From positions 647,312 through 711,311 of the forward strand of contig NZ_BBRE01000001.1 in assembly GCF_000975115.1 (NCBI RefSeq): a stretch of 64,000 bases of DNA, in the 5' to 3' direction. The position numbers and the translations under genes are program-made. The DNA is from Demequina oxidasica. GTDB lineage: Bacteria; Actinomycetota; Actinomycetes; Actinomycetales; Demequinaceae. Positions 26,001-33,632 of this stretch are shown here, in pieces; position 1 is the first letter of the stretch, and each line of letters begins with the position of its first letter. The notes beneath the pieces are model-generated. The model saw only the letters and a program-made list of their open reading frames with translations, was not told where the DNA came from and did not search any database.

Positions 26001-27310
26001 CCGCGTTCCCCGTCACGCTGTATTCGGCGGACTTGGTACTGCCCGTCACCGCGCCGCCAATACTTGACGGCGCCATCGCAGTGCGCGGCGAACGCATCCT
26101 GCACGTAGGTGAGCGGGTGTGGGTCGAACGCGCGCTGGCCGAGCGTGGGATCGAGGTTACGCACGTGCGCTGGCCCGGCGTCCTCATGCCCGGACTGGTC
26201 AACGCGCACACTCACCTGCAGTACACCGGCATGGGAGTGGTGGGCCAGGGACGGTACGACGGCTTCGAGGACTGGGTCAAGGGCTTCAACCCTGTGTACT
26301 CGCTGGGGCACGACTGGGCCGCCGACTCCGCCCGCGGCGCGCGCATGATGATCGAGGCCGGCACCACCGCCGCTGCCGACGTGGTCACCGATCCCTCGGC
26401 CGCGCACGCGCTGCACGACGCGGGGATGCACGGCATCGCGTACTGGGAGGTGCTGGACTGGACCAACGAGCAGTGGCTCGACGGCGGCCGCACTGCAGTA
26501 GAGGCGGCCCTCGACTCGCTACCTTCGCGTCCCGGCACTGGGCTGTCGCCGCACGCCCCCTACTCACTCGAGATCGTGCCGCTGCTGGAAATCCCCGACA
26601 TCGTCCGCGAGCGCGGCAGCCGGATCCACATCCACTTGGGAGAGTCAGGAATCGAGCGCGAGTTCGCGCACGAGCACGCCGAGCCGTGGCACACCGCCGG
26701 GCTGGGCAGCCTGCGAGAGTTGCGCCAGGCCGGGTTCGGTACCTCCGCGACTGACTACGTTGACCACCTCGGCGTGCTGGGCCCCGACTGCCACGTCGCC
26801 CACGGGGTCTACATGTCTGACCGTGACCGCGCGATTCTACGGGCGCGTGGCACCACGGTCGCGCTGTGCCCCCGCTCCAACGCCGTGATTGGCCTCGACG
26901 CCCCGCCCGTCGCCGCCTACCTTCGTGAGGGCAGCCCCATTGCGGTGGGCACGGATTCCCTGTCCTCGTCGCCCTCTCTGGACCCGATGGCAGACGTGGC
27001 TGAGTTGATGCGCATTGCGCGCCTGCAGGGCTACACCAACGACGACTTGGCGGAGCGCCTACTTCGCGCGGCGACCCTGGGAGGGGCGCACGCGATGGGA
27101 CTCGACGATGGCCCCGAGCGCTCCGGCTATTTGGCGGTGGGTGCGATCGCGAATCTTGCCTTCTTCGACACTCCCGTCAATGGCATCACCGAGACTCTCA
27201 CCATCCTCGCCGAGTCCGGCGAGGGCCGGGCCGCGGCAACCGTCATTGATGGCCGCGTGCGCGCCGCCACCGCCGCGTTCACTGCGCAGACGGGTGTGGT
27301 GGCGTCATGA
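25997..27310 (+). CDS. amidohydrolase, nucleoside/S-adenosylhomocysteine-deaminase-like
   Basis: This is a 437-residue TIM-barrel amidohydrolase of the TrzN/AtzB/MtaD (SAH/MTA deaminase) cluster. Metal and catalytic residues are His71 and His73 (NAHTHLQ), His213 and Glu216 (HIHLGES), His269 (CHVAHGVYMS) and Asp320 (VGTDSLSSSPSLD); SPHAPYS at 184-190 and CPRSNAVIG (291-299) are also family marks. These enzymes release ammonia from the purine amino group of nucleosides or from related compounds. It is translationally coupled to both the SAHH-like gene and the cupin gene (ATGA overlaps). The deaminase plus hydrolase pairing resembles the methanogen route through S-inosylhomocysteine, but the substrate here is unknown. 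Aminofutalosine or guanine deaminase activity is an alternative. Confidence 0.82.
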   Translation: MTAFPVTLYSADLVLPVTAPPILDGAIAVRGERILHVGERVWVERALAERGIEVTHVRWPGVLMPGLVNAHTHLQYTGMGVVGQGRYDGFEDWVKGFNPVYSLGHDWAADSARGARMMIEAGTTAAADVVTDPSAAHALHDAGMHGIAYWEVLDWTNEQWLDGGRTAVEAALDSLPSRPGTGLSPHAPYSLEIVPLLEIPDIVRERGSRIHIHLGESGIEREFAHEHAEPWHTAGLGSLRELRQAGFGTSATDYVDHLGVLGPDCHVAHGVYMSDRDRAILRARGTTVALCPRSNAVIGLDAPPVAAYLREGSPIAVGTDSLSSSPSLDPMADVAELMRIARLQGYTNDDLAERLLRAATLGGAHAMGLDDGPERSGYLAVGAIANLAFFDTPVNGITETLTILAESGEGRAAATVIDGRVRAATAAFTAQTGVVAS

Positions 27311-27747
27311 CTCCCCGCCCCCGCACCGCGGAGACCTTTGACCTTGCCCCCCACCCCGAAGGCGGCTGGTTCCGCCGAATGTGGACATCCGACCGCCCGG
27401 TCGACACAGCCGCCGGGGTACGCCCCGCCGCCACCTGCATCCACTACCTCCTGACGCCCGGCGAGCACAGCGCATGGCACGTCGTGACGAGCGACGAGAT
27501 CTGGCTGTGGCACGGGCCGGGCTCCCTGACGCTGTCGCTTGGTGGCTCACGTGACGCGCCAGGCGAGGCAACCGAGTTCGTGCTGGGCCCCAACCACCAC
27601 GACGGCGACCTCGCACAGCTCCTGGTCCCTGCGGGGGTATGGCAGTCGGCACGGCTAGCGACCGATGCTGAGGCTCTCGTCAGTTGCGTCGTCTCCCCTG
27701 GGTTCGACTTCGCGGATTGGTCGCTGGCGAGCCCACCGGTAAACTAA
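27307..27747 (+). CDS. cupin, DUF985 family
   Basis: This is a 146-residue single-domain cupin of the DUF985 (cupin_5) family. The typical N-terminus is LAPHPEGGWFRRMW, then ATCIHYLLTPGEHSAWHVVTSDEIWLW carries the possible metal ligands (two His and a Glu), and the second cupin motif is LLVPAGVWQSA. The family has no firmly established activity; some structures resemble sugar- or small-molecule-binding cupins. It overlaps the amidohydrolase gene by four bases, so all three genes at 24438-27747 are one translational unit and probably act on the same compound. There is no signal peptide. I do not assign a reaction. Confidence 0.82.
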   Translation: MTPRPRTAETFDLAPHPEGGWFRRMWTSDRPVDTAAGVRPAATCIHYLLTPGEHSAWHVVTSDEIWLWHGPGSLTLSLGGSRDAPGEATEFVLGPNHHDGDLAQLLVPAGVWQSARLATDAEALVSCVVSPGFDFADWSLASPPVN

Positions 27748-27810
27748 CTGACGCGTAGGCAATGGCGCCACAACGTTTTCACTACTTTCATCAATTACAC
27801 AGGAGAACCC

Positions 27811-28704
27811 ATGCCAGTCACGCCTACGTTCCGCAGCACCATTGTTGCCACCACCGCGATCGCCGCGCTTGCGCTCGCCGGCTGCTCCTCGTCCTCGGAC
27901 GACGATGCCTCGGCCACCCCGGCGGCTTCGACCCCGGCGACCTCAGCCACCGCATCGGCTCCCGCCACCGCGGCTCTCGACACCGTCACCGCCGACAAGC
28001 TGACTATCGCCACCGGCCAGCCGGCTTACGAGCCCTGGATGGTTGACGACGACCCCACGAACGGCAAGGGATTCGAGTCCGCGATTGCCTACGCGGTTGC
28101 CGAGCAGCTCGGTTACGCCCACGACGACGTCGAGTGGGTTCGCGCGTCCTTCGAGTCCTCGATCGCCCCCGGGCCCAAGGATTGGGACCTGAACATCCAG
28201 CAGTTCTCCATCACGCCTGAGCGCGAGAACGCTGTCGACTTCTCGAGCCCGTACTACACGACCTCGCAGGCAATCCTCACCACCGAGGGCTCGCCCGCAG
28301 CGACTGTCACCACGCTCGACGACCTGTCGCACGTCAAGGTGGGTGTCGCGAGCGGTACCACTAGCTACGACGTCGCCGCCGAGGCCCTCGGTGCCGACAG
28401 CCTCGCCGTGTTTAACTCCACCGAGGACACCGCCCTCGCACTTAGCTCGGGCCAGATCGATGCGTTCGTGACCGACCTGCCCACCGCGTTCTACCTCGCC
28501 TCGGTCGAGCTCGACAACGGCGTGATTGTGGGCCAGTTCGACTCGCACGCCGGTGGCGACGAGTTTGGCTTTGTCCTTCCCAAGGGCTCGCCCAACACCG
28601 TGACCGTCACTGCGGCCGTCGACGCATTGCGCGAGGATGGGACACTAGACGCCATCGAGACCGAGTGGCTCAGCACCGCGGTCGACATCCCCGTCCTCAG
28701 CTAA
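27811..28704 (+). CDS. amino-acid-type ABC transporter substrate-binding lipoprotein
   Basis: This is a 297-residue extracellular solute-binding protein of family 3 (polar amino acid type). A signal peptide with lipobox ALAGC near residue 25 is followed by a low-complexity Ala/Ser/Thr linker. The binding fold includes LTIATGQPAYEPWMVDD, then GFESAIAYAVAEQLG, DWDLNIQQFSITPERENAVDFSSPYY and later KVGVASGTTSYD. Its ATG follows AGGAGA by seven bases. It stands 63 bp after the cupin gene and before a permease and an ATPase, so it is the receptor of a complete ABC importer. The ligand may be the compound metabolised by the upstream three genes; family-3 proteins bind amino acids and amino-acid-like molecules. 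Confidence 0.9.
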   Translation: MPVTPTFRSTIVATTAIAALALAGCSSSSDDDASATPAASTPATSATASAPATAALDTVTADKLTIATGQPAYEPWMVDDDPTNGKGFESAIAYAVAEQLGYAHDDVEWVRASFESSIAPGPKDWDLNIQQFSITPERENAVDFSSPYYTTSQAILTTEGSPAATVTTLDDLSHVKVGVASGTTSYDVAAEALGADSLAVFNSTEDTALALSSGQIDAFVTDLPTAFYLASVELDNGVIVGQFDSHAGGDEFGFVLPKGSPNTVTVTAAVDALREDGTLDAIETEWLSTAVDIPVLS

Positions 28705-28737
28705 GGCACGCTCCACACCTAAAGAAGTGAGACAGAC

Positions 28738-29604
28738 GTGACGGACGGAGTGCCCCAGGTGACCTGGGCTCCCAGCGAACTCGAGCTTGCGCGGCGACAA
28801 CACCGCCGCAAGGCCTCGGGGCGCTCCGTCCTCATCGCGATCGTCTCGACCATCCTGTTTGTGGGCGTAATCGCCCTCGTTCTTATCAACACGCCCGGGT
28901 GGGAGAGCGTCAAGGCCACCTTCTTTGACCTCTCCGTGGCAAAGGAGAGCTTGCCTGCGGTACTCCAGGGTCTGTGGCTCAACATCCGGGTGCTGTTCTT
29001 TGCGACCATCGGCGTCGCGGTACTGGGCACCGGGCTGGCCGTAATTCGGTCACTGCGCGGACCCGTCTGGTTCCCTCTGCGTGCCCTCGCCACCATCTAC
29101 ACCGATCTGTTCCGAGGCGTGCCCGTGCTGATCGTGCTGTTCCTGGTGGGCTTCGGCATTCCCGCACTGGAAATCTTCCCGCGCTTGCCCGCTGGCGTCT
29201 GGGGCGGAATCGCCATCACCCTGTGCTACTCGGCGTACGTCGCCGAGGTTTTGCGCGCCGGCATGGAGGCAGTGCACCCCTCGCAGCGCATTGCCGCCCG
29301 CTCGCTCGGCCTGACCCACGCGGAGACGCTGCGCGTGGTGGTCATCCCCCAGGGCCTGCGCAAGGTGATCCCGCCGCTCATGAACGACTTTGTGTCCATG
29401 CAGAAGGACGTGGGACTCATCTCCGTCCTGGGCGCCGTGGACGCCGTCCGCGCCGCACAAATCGAGGTGGCGCAGTCCTTCAACTTCACGCCCTACGTCG
29501 TCGCCGCGCTACTGTTCGTGGCCCTGTCCTTCCCCGTCATCCGCGTCACGGATCACATCTCCGCGCGCATGGCCCGCCGCGAACAGTCCGGAGGCACCGT
29601 ATGA
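28738..29604 (+). CDS. amino-acid ABC transporter permease (HisM/GlnP family)
   Basis: This 288-residue permease starts at GTG. One membrane segment lies near residues 35-58, and the BPD_transp_1 domain starts around residue 80 (ESLPAVLQGLWLNIRVLFFATIG). The characteristic TDLFRGVPVLIVLFLVGFG and the EAA loop (AARSLGLTHAETLRVVVIPQGLR) contact the ATPase. The stop overlaps the ATPase start by four bases. It presumably forms a homodimer, since only one permease gene is present. It functions in the cytoplasmic membrane with the lipoprotein encoded upstream. Confidence 0.93.
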   Translation: MTDGVPQVTWAPSELELARRQHRRKASGRSVLIAIVSTILFVGVIALVLINTPGWESVKATFFDLSVAKESLPAVLQGLWLNIRVLFFATIGVAVLGTGLAVIRSLRGPVWFPLRALATIYTDLFRGVPVLIVLFLVGFGIPALEIFPRLPAGVWGGIAITLCYSAYVAEVLRAGMEAVHPSQRIAARSLGLTHAETLRVVVIPQGLRKVIPPLMNDFVSMQKDVGLISVLGAVDAVRAAQIEVAQSFNFTPYVVAALLFVALSFPVIRVTDHISARMARREQSGGTV

Positions 29605-30335
29605 GCGTCCTGAAACTGAACAACGTGTGGAAGCGCTTTGGCGACGTCGAGGTGCTCAAGGGCGTGGACCTCACACTCGAGGAACACGACGTTGTGGTAC
29701 TCATTGGCGCCTCCGGCTCCGGAAAATCCACGCTGCTGCGCACCATCAACCTCATCGAACAGGTCGACGACGGCCAGGTGATCCTGAGCGGCGACGACAT
29801 CACGGACCCCCGCACTGACGTCGACAAGGCCCGCGCGCGCATTGGCGTGGTGTTCCAGCAATTCAACTTGTTCCCTCACATGAAGGTCATCGACAACGTG
29901 ACCCTCGCCGCGCGTCGGGTTCACAAATGGCCCGCCGCCAAGGCCCGCGCCAAGGGCGTAGCGCTGCTCGAGAAGTTCGGACTTGGAGACAAGGTCGACG
30001 AGTACTCCGATCGCCTCTCCGGCGGTCAGCAACAGCGCGTCGCAATAGTGCGCGCCATCATGACTGACCCCGAGCTGCTCCTGCTCGACGAGATCACCTC
30101 AGCACTCGACCCCATGCTCGTGGGCGAAGTGCTAGACCTGGTCCGCGACCTCAAGGAGGGCGGCTCCACCATGCTGATCGCGACGCACGAGATGTCCTTT
30201 GCGCGCACGGTGGCCGACCGCATCGTCTTCATGCACGGTGGCCGCATTCTCGAGACCGGAACCCCCGAGCAGATCTTCAGCGCACCGGAGCGCCCCGAGA
30301 CGCAGGAGTTTCTCGCGCGCATCATGCATCGTTAG
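29601..30335 (+). CDS. amino-acid ABC transporter ATP-binding protein (GlnQ family)
   Basis: This is a 244-residue ABC ATPase. Walker A is GASGSGKST (36-44), the Q-loop lies in GVVFQQFNLFPHM, the signature is LSGGQQQR, Walker B is LLLLDEITSALDP and the switch His is in ATHEMSFA. The spacing and sequence are those of the polar-amino-acid family GlnQ/HisP. The ATG at 29601 gives an ATGA overlap with the permease; the open frame extends further upstream only by running through the permease gene in another frame. It energises the importer encoded by the two preceding genes. Confidence 0.95.
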   Translation: MSVLKLNNVWKRFGDVEVLKGVDLTLEEHDVVVLIGASGSGKSTLLRTINLIEQVDDGQVILSGDDITDPRTDVDKARARIGVVFQQFNLFPHMKVIDNVTLAARRVHKWPAAKARAKGVALLEKFGLGDKVDEYSDRLSGGQQQRVAIVRAIMTDPELLLLDEITSALDPMLVGEVLDLVRDLKEGGSTMLIATHEMSFARTVADRIVFMHGGRILETGTPEQIFSAPERPETQEFLARIMHR

Positions 30336-30391
30336 ATCTCAGACCTCCTCCCCCGCTGATGCGCAAGGCAATCCTCGACACGACCCCGCAC

Positions 30392-30417
30392 GACGCCCGG
30401 CCGAGGGGCCCGGCGTC
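30392..30417 (+). terminator. hairpin after the amino-acid ABC genes
   Basis: The inverted repeat GACGCC-C-GGCC / GGCC-C-GGCGTC (30392-30402 and 30407-30417, one C-C mismatch, loop GAGG) lies 57 bp after the ATPase stop. No T-tract follows, so strength is uncertain. Confidence 0.35.
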
Positions 30418-30452
30418 AACGCCATCTCAAAGCGGAGGAATTTTGCCGCTGT

Positions 30453-30458
30453 TAGTCT
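30453..30458 (+). promoter_or_regulatory. -10 box placed for leaderless transcription
   Basis: TAGTCT is followed by six bases and the ATG at 30465, with no Shine-Dalgarno sequence near it. This is the same arrangement as at 24426 and 32821. Confidence 0.4.
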
Positions 30459-30464
30459 GGCCAC

Positions 30465-31199
30465 ATGGCCCACTTTCGTCTTTCAGCGGCGATCCTAGCG
30501 ATCGCATCTTTCGCACTGGTCGGATGCGGTTCCGACGGCTCGCCCACGGCGTCGCCTAGTGCGACGCCGTCCGCCGCGCCCTCATCGACAGTCGTAGCAC
30601 CCACTCCTGCGGCAAGCATGTCTGCACCGCCCGAAACCCCCGTTGCCAGTCCCTCGCCGAGCGCCAGCGCCACGGACAGCGCACCTACGCCAACTGACTA
30701 TGGTGACCCTGCCACGTGGACCATCACACCCAGCGGCATTGGCCCCCTCACTGTCGACATGACCCCCGCAGAGGTCAGTACGGTCACTGGGGTGGACTAC
30801 TCAGCGGACATCAAGGAATCCGAGCAGGCCTTCGGTGGTGCTTGCGGAGCCTGGCTGCTCGGACCCGACCAGCCGCTGACCTCGATGTCGGTACTGGTCG
30901 CCAGCGAGGGCATCGACGGACCAGTGGACGTCTACATGGTTGACCCGTACGAACAGACCGACTCGGCCTTCCCCACCACCGCCGAGGGCCTTGGCGTGGG
31001 TTCAACCAAGGCCGATGTCGAGTCCGTCTACGGCAGTGATCTGCAGCGCGAGGATTCGCTCTACGTTCCCCGCGGTGAGCGCCTGTGGACCGAGCAGGCT
31101 GGTGAAGGAATCCTCTTTGAGACGGACGGCAATGGAGTGGTCACGTCGGTGAGGTCCGGCCGCCTGCCGCAGTTGCGCCACTCAGAAGGTTGCGCCTAG
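30465..31199 (+). CDS. putative lipoprotein of unknown function
   Basis: This is a 244-residue predicted lipoprotein. The signal segment LSAAILAIASFALVGC gives a lipidated Cys at residue 21. A long Ser/Pro/Ala/Thr-rich linker (about 25-85) then leads to a globular domain with TITPSGIGPLTVDMTPAEV and ACGAWLL. A second copy of this style follows in EGLGVGSTKADVESVYG. Such paired T-x-G-I-G-P/L-G-V-G-x-T-x-x-x-V-x-x-x-Y-G patterns occur in small SmpA/BLIP-like beta modules of actinobacterial secreted proteins, but I do not recognise a named family. The two Cys (ACGAW and SEGCA at the end) could form a disulfide. It is a single gene, convergent with pth. Confidence 0.65.
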   Translation: MAHFRLSAAILAIASFALVGCGSDGSPTASPSATPSAAPSSTVVAPTPAASMSAPPETPVASPSPSASATDSAPTPTDYGDPATWTITPSGIGPLTVDMTPAEVSTVTGVDYSADIKESEQAFGGACGAWLLGPDQPLTSMSVLVASEGIDGPVDVYMVDPYEQTDSAFPTTAEGLGVGSTKADVESVYGSDLQREDSLYVPRGERLWTEQAGEGILFETDGNGVVTSVRSGRLPQLRHSEGCA

Positions 31200-31210
31200 G
31201 TCACCTGCCG

Positions 31211-31795
31211 CTACTTGGTGTGGAAGCGCAGTTGCGCGGCCTCCAGGCCGTCGACTACTACGGCCTCCACGGCATCCGCGCCGTCGCTAATCAGCATTGG
31301 CAATTCTTTGCGCTCGGTCGAACTGAACGCCTTAAGAACAAAGGCCGCAGCGTCCATGCGTCCTGGCGGGCGGCCCACTCCGACACGCACGCGCACGTAG
31401 TCCGGCGTGCCGAGCGCCTTGGTGATGTCCTTCAGCCCGTTGTGGCCGCCTGACCCACCGCCGCGCTTAAGTTTGATCGTGCCGAAAGGAATGTCCAGCT
31501 CGTCGTGAACCACCACCACCTCGGTGGGCTCGACCGACAGGTACTTCGCGAGTGCGCTCACTGGCCCGCCAGAGACGTTCATATACGAAGACGGGGTGGC
31601 GACCGTTGCCGAGACTCCCGCAGGGCCGATGCCACCGATGCGCACCTGAGCGACGCGCGCGTTCACCTTGCGGTTGGCTGACAGCGACGCGCCGCCAGCA
31701 CGGGCCAGTTCGGCGATGACCATCTGGCCGATGTTGTGGCGGGTTTCCGCGTATTCGGGGCCGGGGTTGCCCAGCCCAATCACTAGCGCACTCAT
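31211..31795 (-). CDS. pth: peptidyl-tRNA hydrolase
   Basis: This enzyme releases tRNA from peptidyl-tRNA dropped by the ribosome. The N-terminal signature GLGNPGPEYAETRHNIG contains the catalytic His20 and Asn10. The conserved VVVVHDELDIPFGTIKLK supplies the Asp. GGSGGHNGLKDI is the glycine-rich loop and RVRVGVGRP follows. With the start at 31795 it has 194 residues, the usual length. This start has AAGGA at a good distance, while an ATG three codons up would overlap that ribosome site. It follows rplY on the same strand, the classic ctc-pth pair, but two hairpins between them suggest partial uncoupling. Confidence 0.96.
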   Translation of the reverse strand: MSALVIGLGNPGPEYAETRHNIGQMVIAELARAGGASLSANRKVNARVAQVRIGGIGPAGVSATVATPSSYMNVSGGPVSALAKYLSVEPTEVVVVHDELDIPFGTIKLKRGGGSGGHNGLKDITKALGTPDYVRVRVGVGRPPGRMDAAAFVLKAFSSTERKELPMLISDGADAVEAVVVDGLEAAQLRFHTK

Positions 31796-31827
31796 GTGAC
31801 ACATCCTTGACCATTGCGACGGGAAAG

Positions 31828-31862
31828 CGCAGCGCCCGCCGCGGGAGGCGACGGGCGCTGCG
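31828..31862 (-). terminator. GC-rich hairpin just upstream of pth
   Basis: A perfect 11-bp stem CGCAGCGCCCG / CGGGCGCTGCG (31828-31838 and 31852-31862) with a 13-nt GC-rich loop sits 33 bp before the pth start. It could be a second terminator of rplY, or a structure in the pth leader. Confidence 0.45.
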
Positions 31863-31964
31863 ACACTAATGGATGAGCCTAACGCCTCGGACAGCGGTCA
31901 GGTTGAGCCAGCGCCACAAGGCGCATTGTGGTGCAGAGGCTACCGATCACCGTCACCCACACAC

Positions 31965-31998
31965 AACGAAGCCCGCCACCGAGGTGACGGGCTTCGTT
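31965..31998 (-). terminator. terminator hairpin after rplY
   Basis: The stem AACGAAGCCCG / CGGGCTTCGTT (31965-31975 and 31988-31998) is 11 bp perfect and extends inward by four further pairs after one mismatch, closing with a two-base loop. It starts 26 bp after the rplY stop. The outer A/T pairs make it look like a rho-independent terminator, although the T-tract is short. Confidence 0.6.
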
Positions 31999-32023
31999 GA
32001 AAGCGGGTGAGTTTGGGAGACGA

Positions 32024-32650
32024 CTACGAGTCGTTCTCTTCCGACTCAAGTGCCTGAGCAGCGGCCTCTGCAGCCACTTCCTCTTCAACCTGCTCGTCCT
32101 CGGCGGAGGCACGAGGAACGGTGATCGCGACGATGAGCTGCTCGGGGTCGCCGGCGAGCTCGCTACCCTTGGGGAGGTCGACCTCACCAGCGGTGACCTT
32201 GGCGCCCTCTTCGAGGCCCTCGATCGACACGGTAACCGAGTCGGGGAGGTTCGTGGCCTCTGCGAGGATCGACAGCGACGAGTTCTCGAGCACGTGAATG
32301 GTGCCGGGAGCGGACTCGCCTTCGAGGTGAACCTGCACGTCAACCGTGATCTTCTCGCCCTTGCGGACCAGCAGCAGGTCGATGTGCTCGATGATCTGCA
32401 GAACGGGGTCACGCTGGACGTCCTTGGCGATCGCGAGCTGAGGCTCTTCGCCCTCGATAGTGATGGTGAACAGTGCGTTCTGGTGCTTGAGCGCCATCAT
32501 GGTCTGGTGACCGGGGAGCAGGACGTGCGCGGGCTCTCCGCCGTGACCGTAAAGGACTGCGGGGATCTTGCCGGCGGCGCGTGCGCGACGGGCAAAGCCC
32601 TTACCGAACTGGGTGCGGACTTCCGCGGCAAGCTTCAGCTTGTCAGACAT
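32024..32650 (-). CDS. rplY: 50S ribosomal protein L25/general stress protein Ctc
   Basis: This 5S-rRNA-binding ribosomal protein is in the long CTC form (208 residues) with an N-terminal L25 domain (LAAEVRTQFGKGFARRARAAGKIPAVLYG) and a C-terminal TL5 beta domain (about 95-185). A Glu/Ala-rich acidic tail ends with ESEENDS. The ATG at 32650 follows AGGAGA and gives the family N-terminus MSDKLKL. A promoter TTGCCG-N18-TAGACT is found at 32767-32796, leaving a leader of about 110 nt. A terminator hairpin follows at 31965. The position between prs and pth is conserved from Bacillus to Actinobacteria. Confidence 0.96.
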   Translation of the reverse strand: MSDKLKLAAEVRTQFGKGFARRARAAGKIPAVLYGHGGEPAHVLLPGHQTMMALKHQNALFTITIEGEEPQLAIAKDVQRDPVLQIIEHIDLLLVRKGEKITVDVQVHLEGESAPGTIHVLENSSLSILAEATNLPDSVTVSIEGLEEGAKVTAGEVDLPKGSELAGDPEQLIVAITVPRASAEDEQVEEEVAAEAAAQALESEENDS

Positions 32651-32766
32651 TTTGATTCTCCTGGTGACGTCAGATGGTGGCCGGGGCGAGACAGGGGCCA
32701 CTTAAGCATCTGCCGCGTCGATAACGCCAAGCCGCAGGGGGCCCAGCCTCGCCGAGGAACTGAGCA

Positions 32767-32796
32767 AGTCTACCCGCTTTTAAGGGGCCCCGGCAA
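32767..32796 (-). promoter_or_regulatory. rplY promoter
   Basis: On the minus strand -35 TTGCCG (32791-32796) and -10 TAGACT (32767-32772) are separated by 18 bp. The predicted leader to the rplY ATG is about 110 nt, long enough for regulation, but I recognise no known riboswitch in it. Confidence 0.5.
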
Positions 32797-32820
32797 CGCC
32801 ACATTGTGGGCGCTCGCGTG

Positions 32821-32826
32821 TAGTGT
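32821..32826 (+). promoter_or_regulatory. -10 box placed for leaderless transcription
   Basis: TAGTGT is followed by eight bases and the ATG at 32835 of the DUF1206 gene. The only purine-rich stretch, GGAG, is two bases from the ATG and too close to serve as a ribosome site. Confidence 0.4.
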
Positions 32827-32834
32827 CTGGAGAC

Positions 32835-33629
32835 ATGGCAAACAATAAGAGTTCTCAGGCCCGAAGTGGCAAAAGCGGTGACGCGTGGGAGACGGCGGCC
32901 CGTGGCGGCTACTTCGTCTCTGGCGTACTGCACATCTTCCTGGGCTTCATCGTCGCAAAGATCGGCTTTGGCTCTGGCGGCGAGGCCGACCAAAGCACAG
33001 CGCTCAGCAGCATCGGCGATGCCCCCCTCGGCAACGTGATCCTATGGATCTCTGCTATGGCCTTCATCGCGCTCGGCGCGTGGCAGCTCGCGGACGTCTT
33101 CCACCGCGGTCAAGAAGCGAAGGACCGCGCCAAGGCTGCCGGCAAGGCAGTGCTGTACGGGGCGCTTGCCTTCACGACCATCTCCATTGCGATGGGCTCC
33201 GGAGGCTCCGATGGCGACGAGCAAAGCGAGGGCTTCGCCAGTAGCCTCATGTCCGCACCGGCTGGACGCTTCCTAGTGGGTGCCGTGGGCCTCGGCATCA
33301 TCGCCGGCGCGGTCTATCACGTCCACAAGGGGTGGACCAAGAAGTTCCTTCAAGACCTCGCGGCCACCGGCGGCCGCGAACTGTCCAAGGCCGTGCGCAC
33401 CCTGGGAACCGTCGGGTACATCGCTAAGGGCGCCGCGCTTGGCGTGGTAGGCGTGCTCTTCACCTATGCTGCTATCACCGCCGACCCGGACAAGGCCAAG
33501 GGCCTGGACGGCGCGGTGGAGACGCTGCTTGGCGCACCGGGCGGACCAATTCTCGTGGTGCTGGTGGGCATCGGGTTCGCGGCCTACGGCCTGTACTCGT
33601 TTGCTCGCGCGCGTTACGCAAGGATGTAG
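32835..33629 (+). CDS. DUF1206 membrane protein
   Basis: This 264-residue integral membrane protein is built of three DUF1206 repeats, each a pair of membrane helices. The repeats begin near GGYFVSGVLHIFLGF (about 25), AAGKAVLYGALAF (about 99) and VGYIAKGAALGVVGVLF (about 195). The recurring Y/F-x-x-x-G-x-x-x/h pattern with small residues is the family mark. The function of the family is unknown. It begins without a leader (see the -10 at 32821) and lies three bases before the PAP2 gene, so the two are cotranscribed. It is divergent from rplY. An N-terminal Ser/Lys/Gln stretch of about 20 residues is cytoplasmic or disordered. Confidence 0.85.
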   Translation: MANNKSSQARSGKSGDAWETAARGGYFVSGVLHIFLGFIVAKIGFGSGGEADQSTALSSIGDAPLGNVILWISAMAFIALGAWQLADVFHRGQEAKDRAKAAGKAVLYGALAFTTISIAMGSGGSDGDEQSEGFASSLMSAPAGRFLVGAVGLGIIAGAVYHVHKGWTKKFLQDLAATGGRELSKAVRTLGTVGYIAKGAALGVVGVLFTYAAITADPDKAKGLDGAVETLLGAPGGPILVVLVGIGFAAYGLYSFARARYARM

Positions 33630-33632
33630 CCG

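Noticed and set aside
28974..29600. A long N-terminal extension of the amino-acid ATPase
   Set aside because: This part lies in another frame of the permease gene, is Arg/His-rich and has no family match; the ATGA start at 29601 gives the normal ATPase.
32651..32766. Riboswitch or leader peptide in the rplY leader
   Set aside because: The leader is about 110 nt but shows no known aptamer motif and no convincing short gene with a ribosome site.
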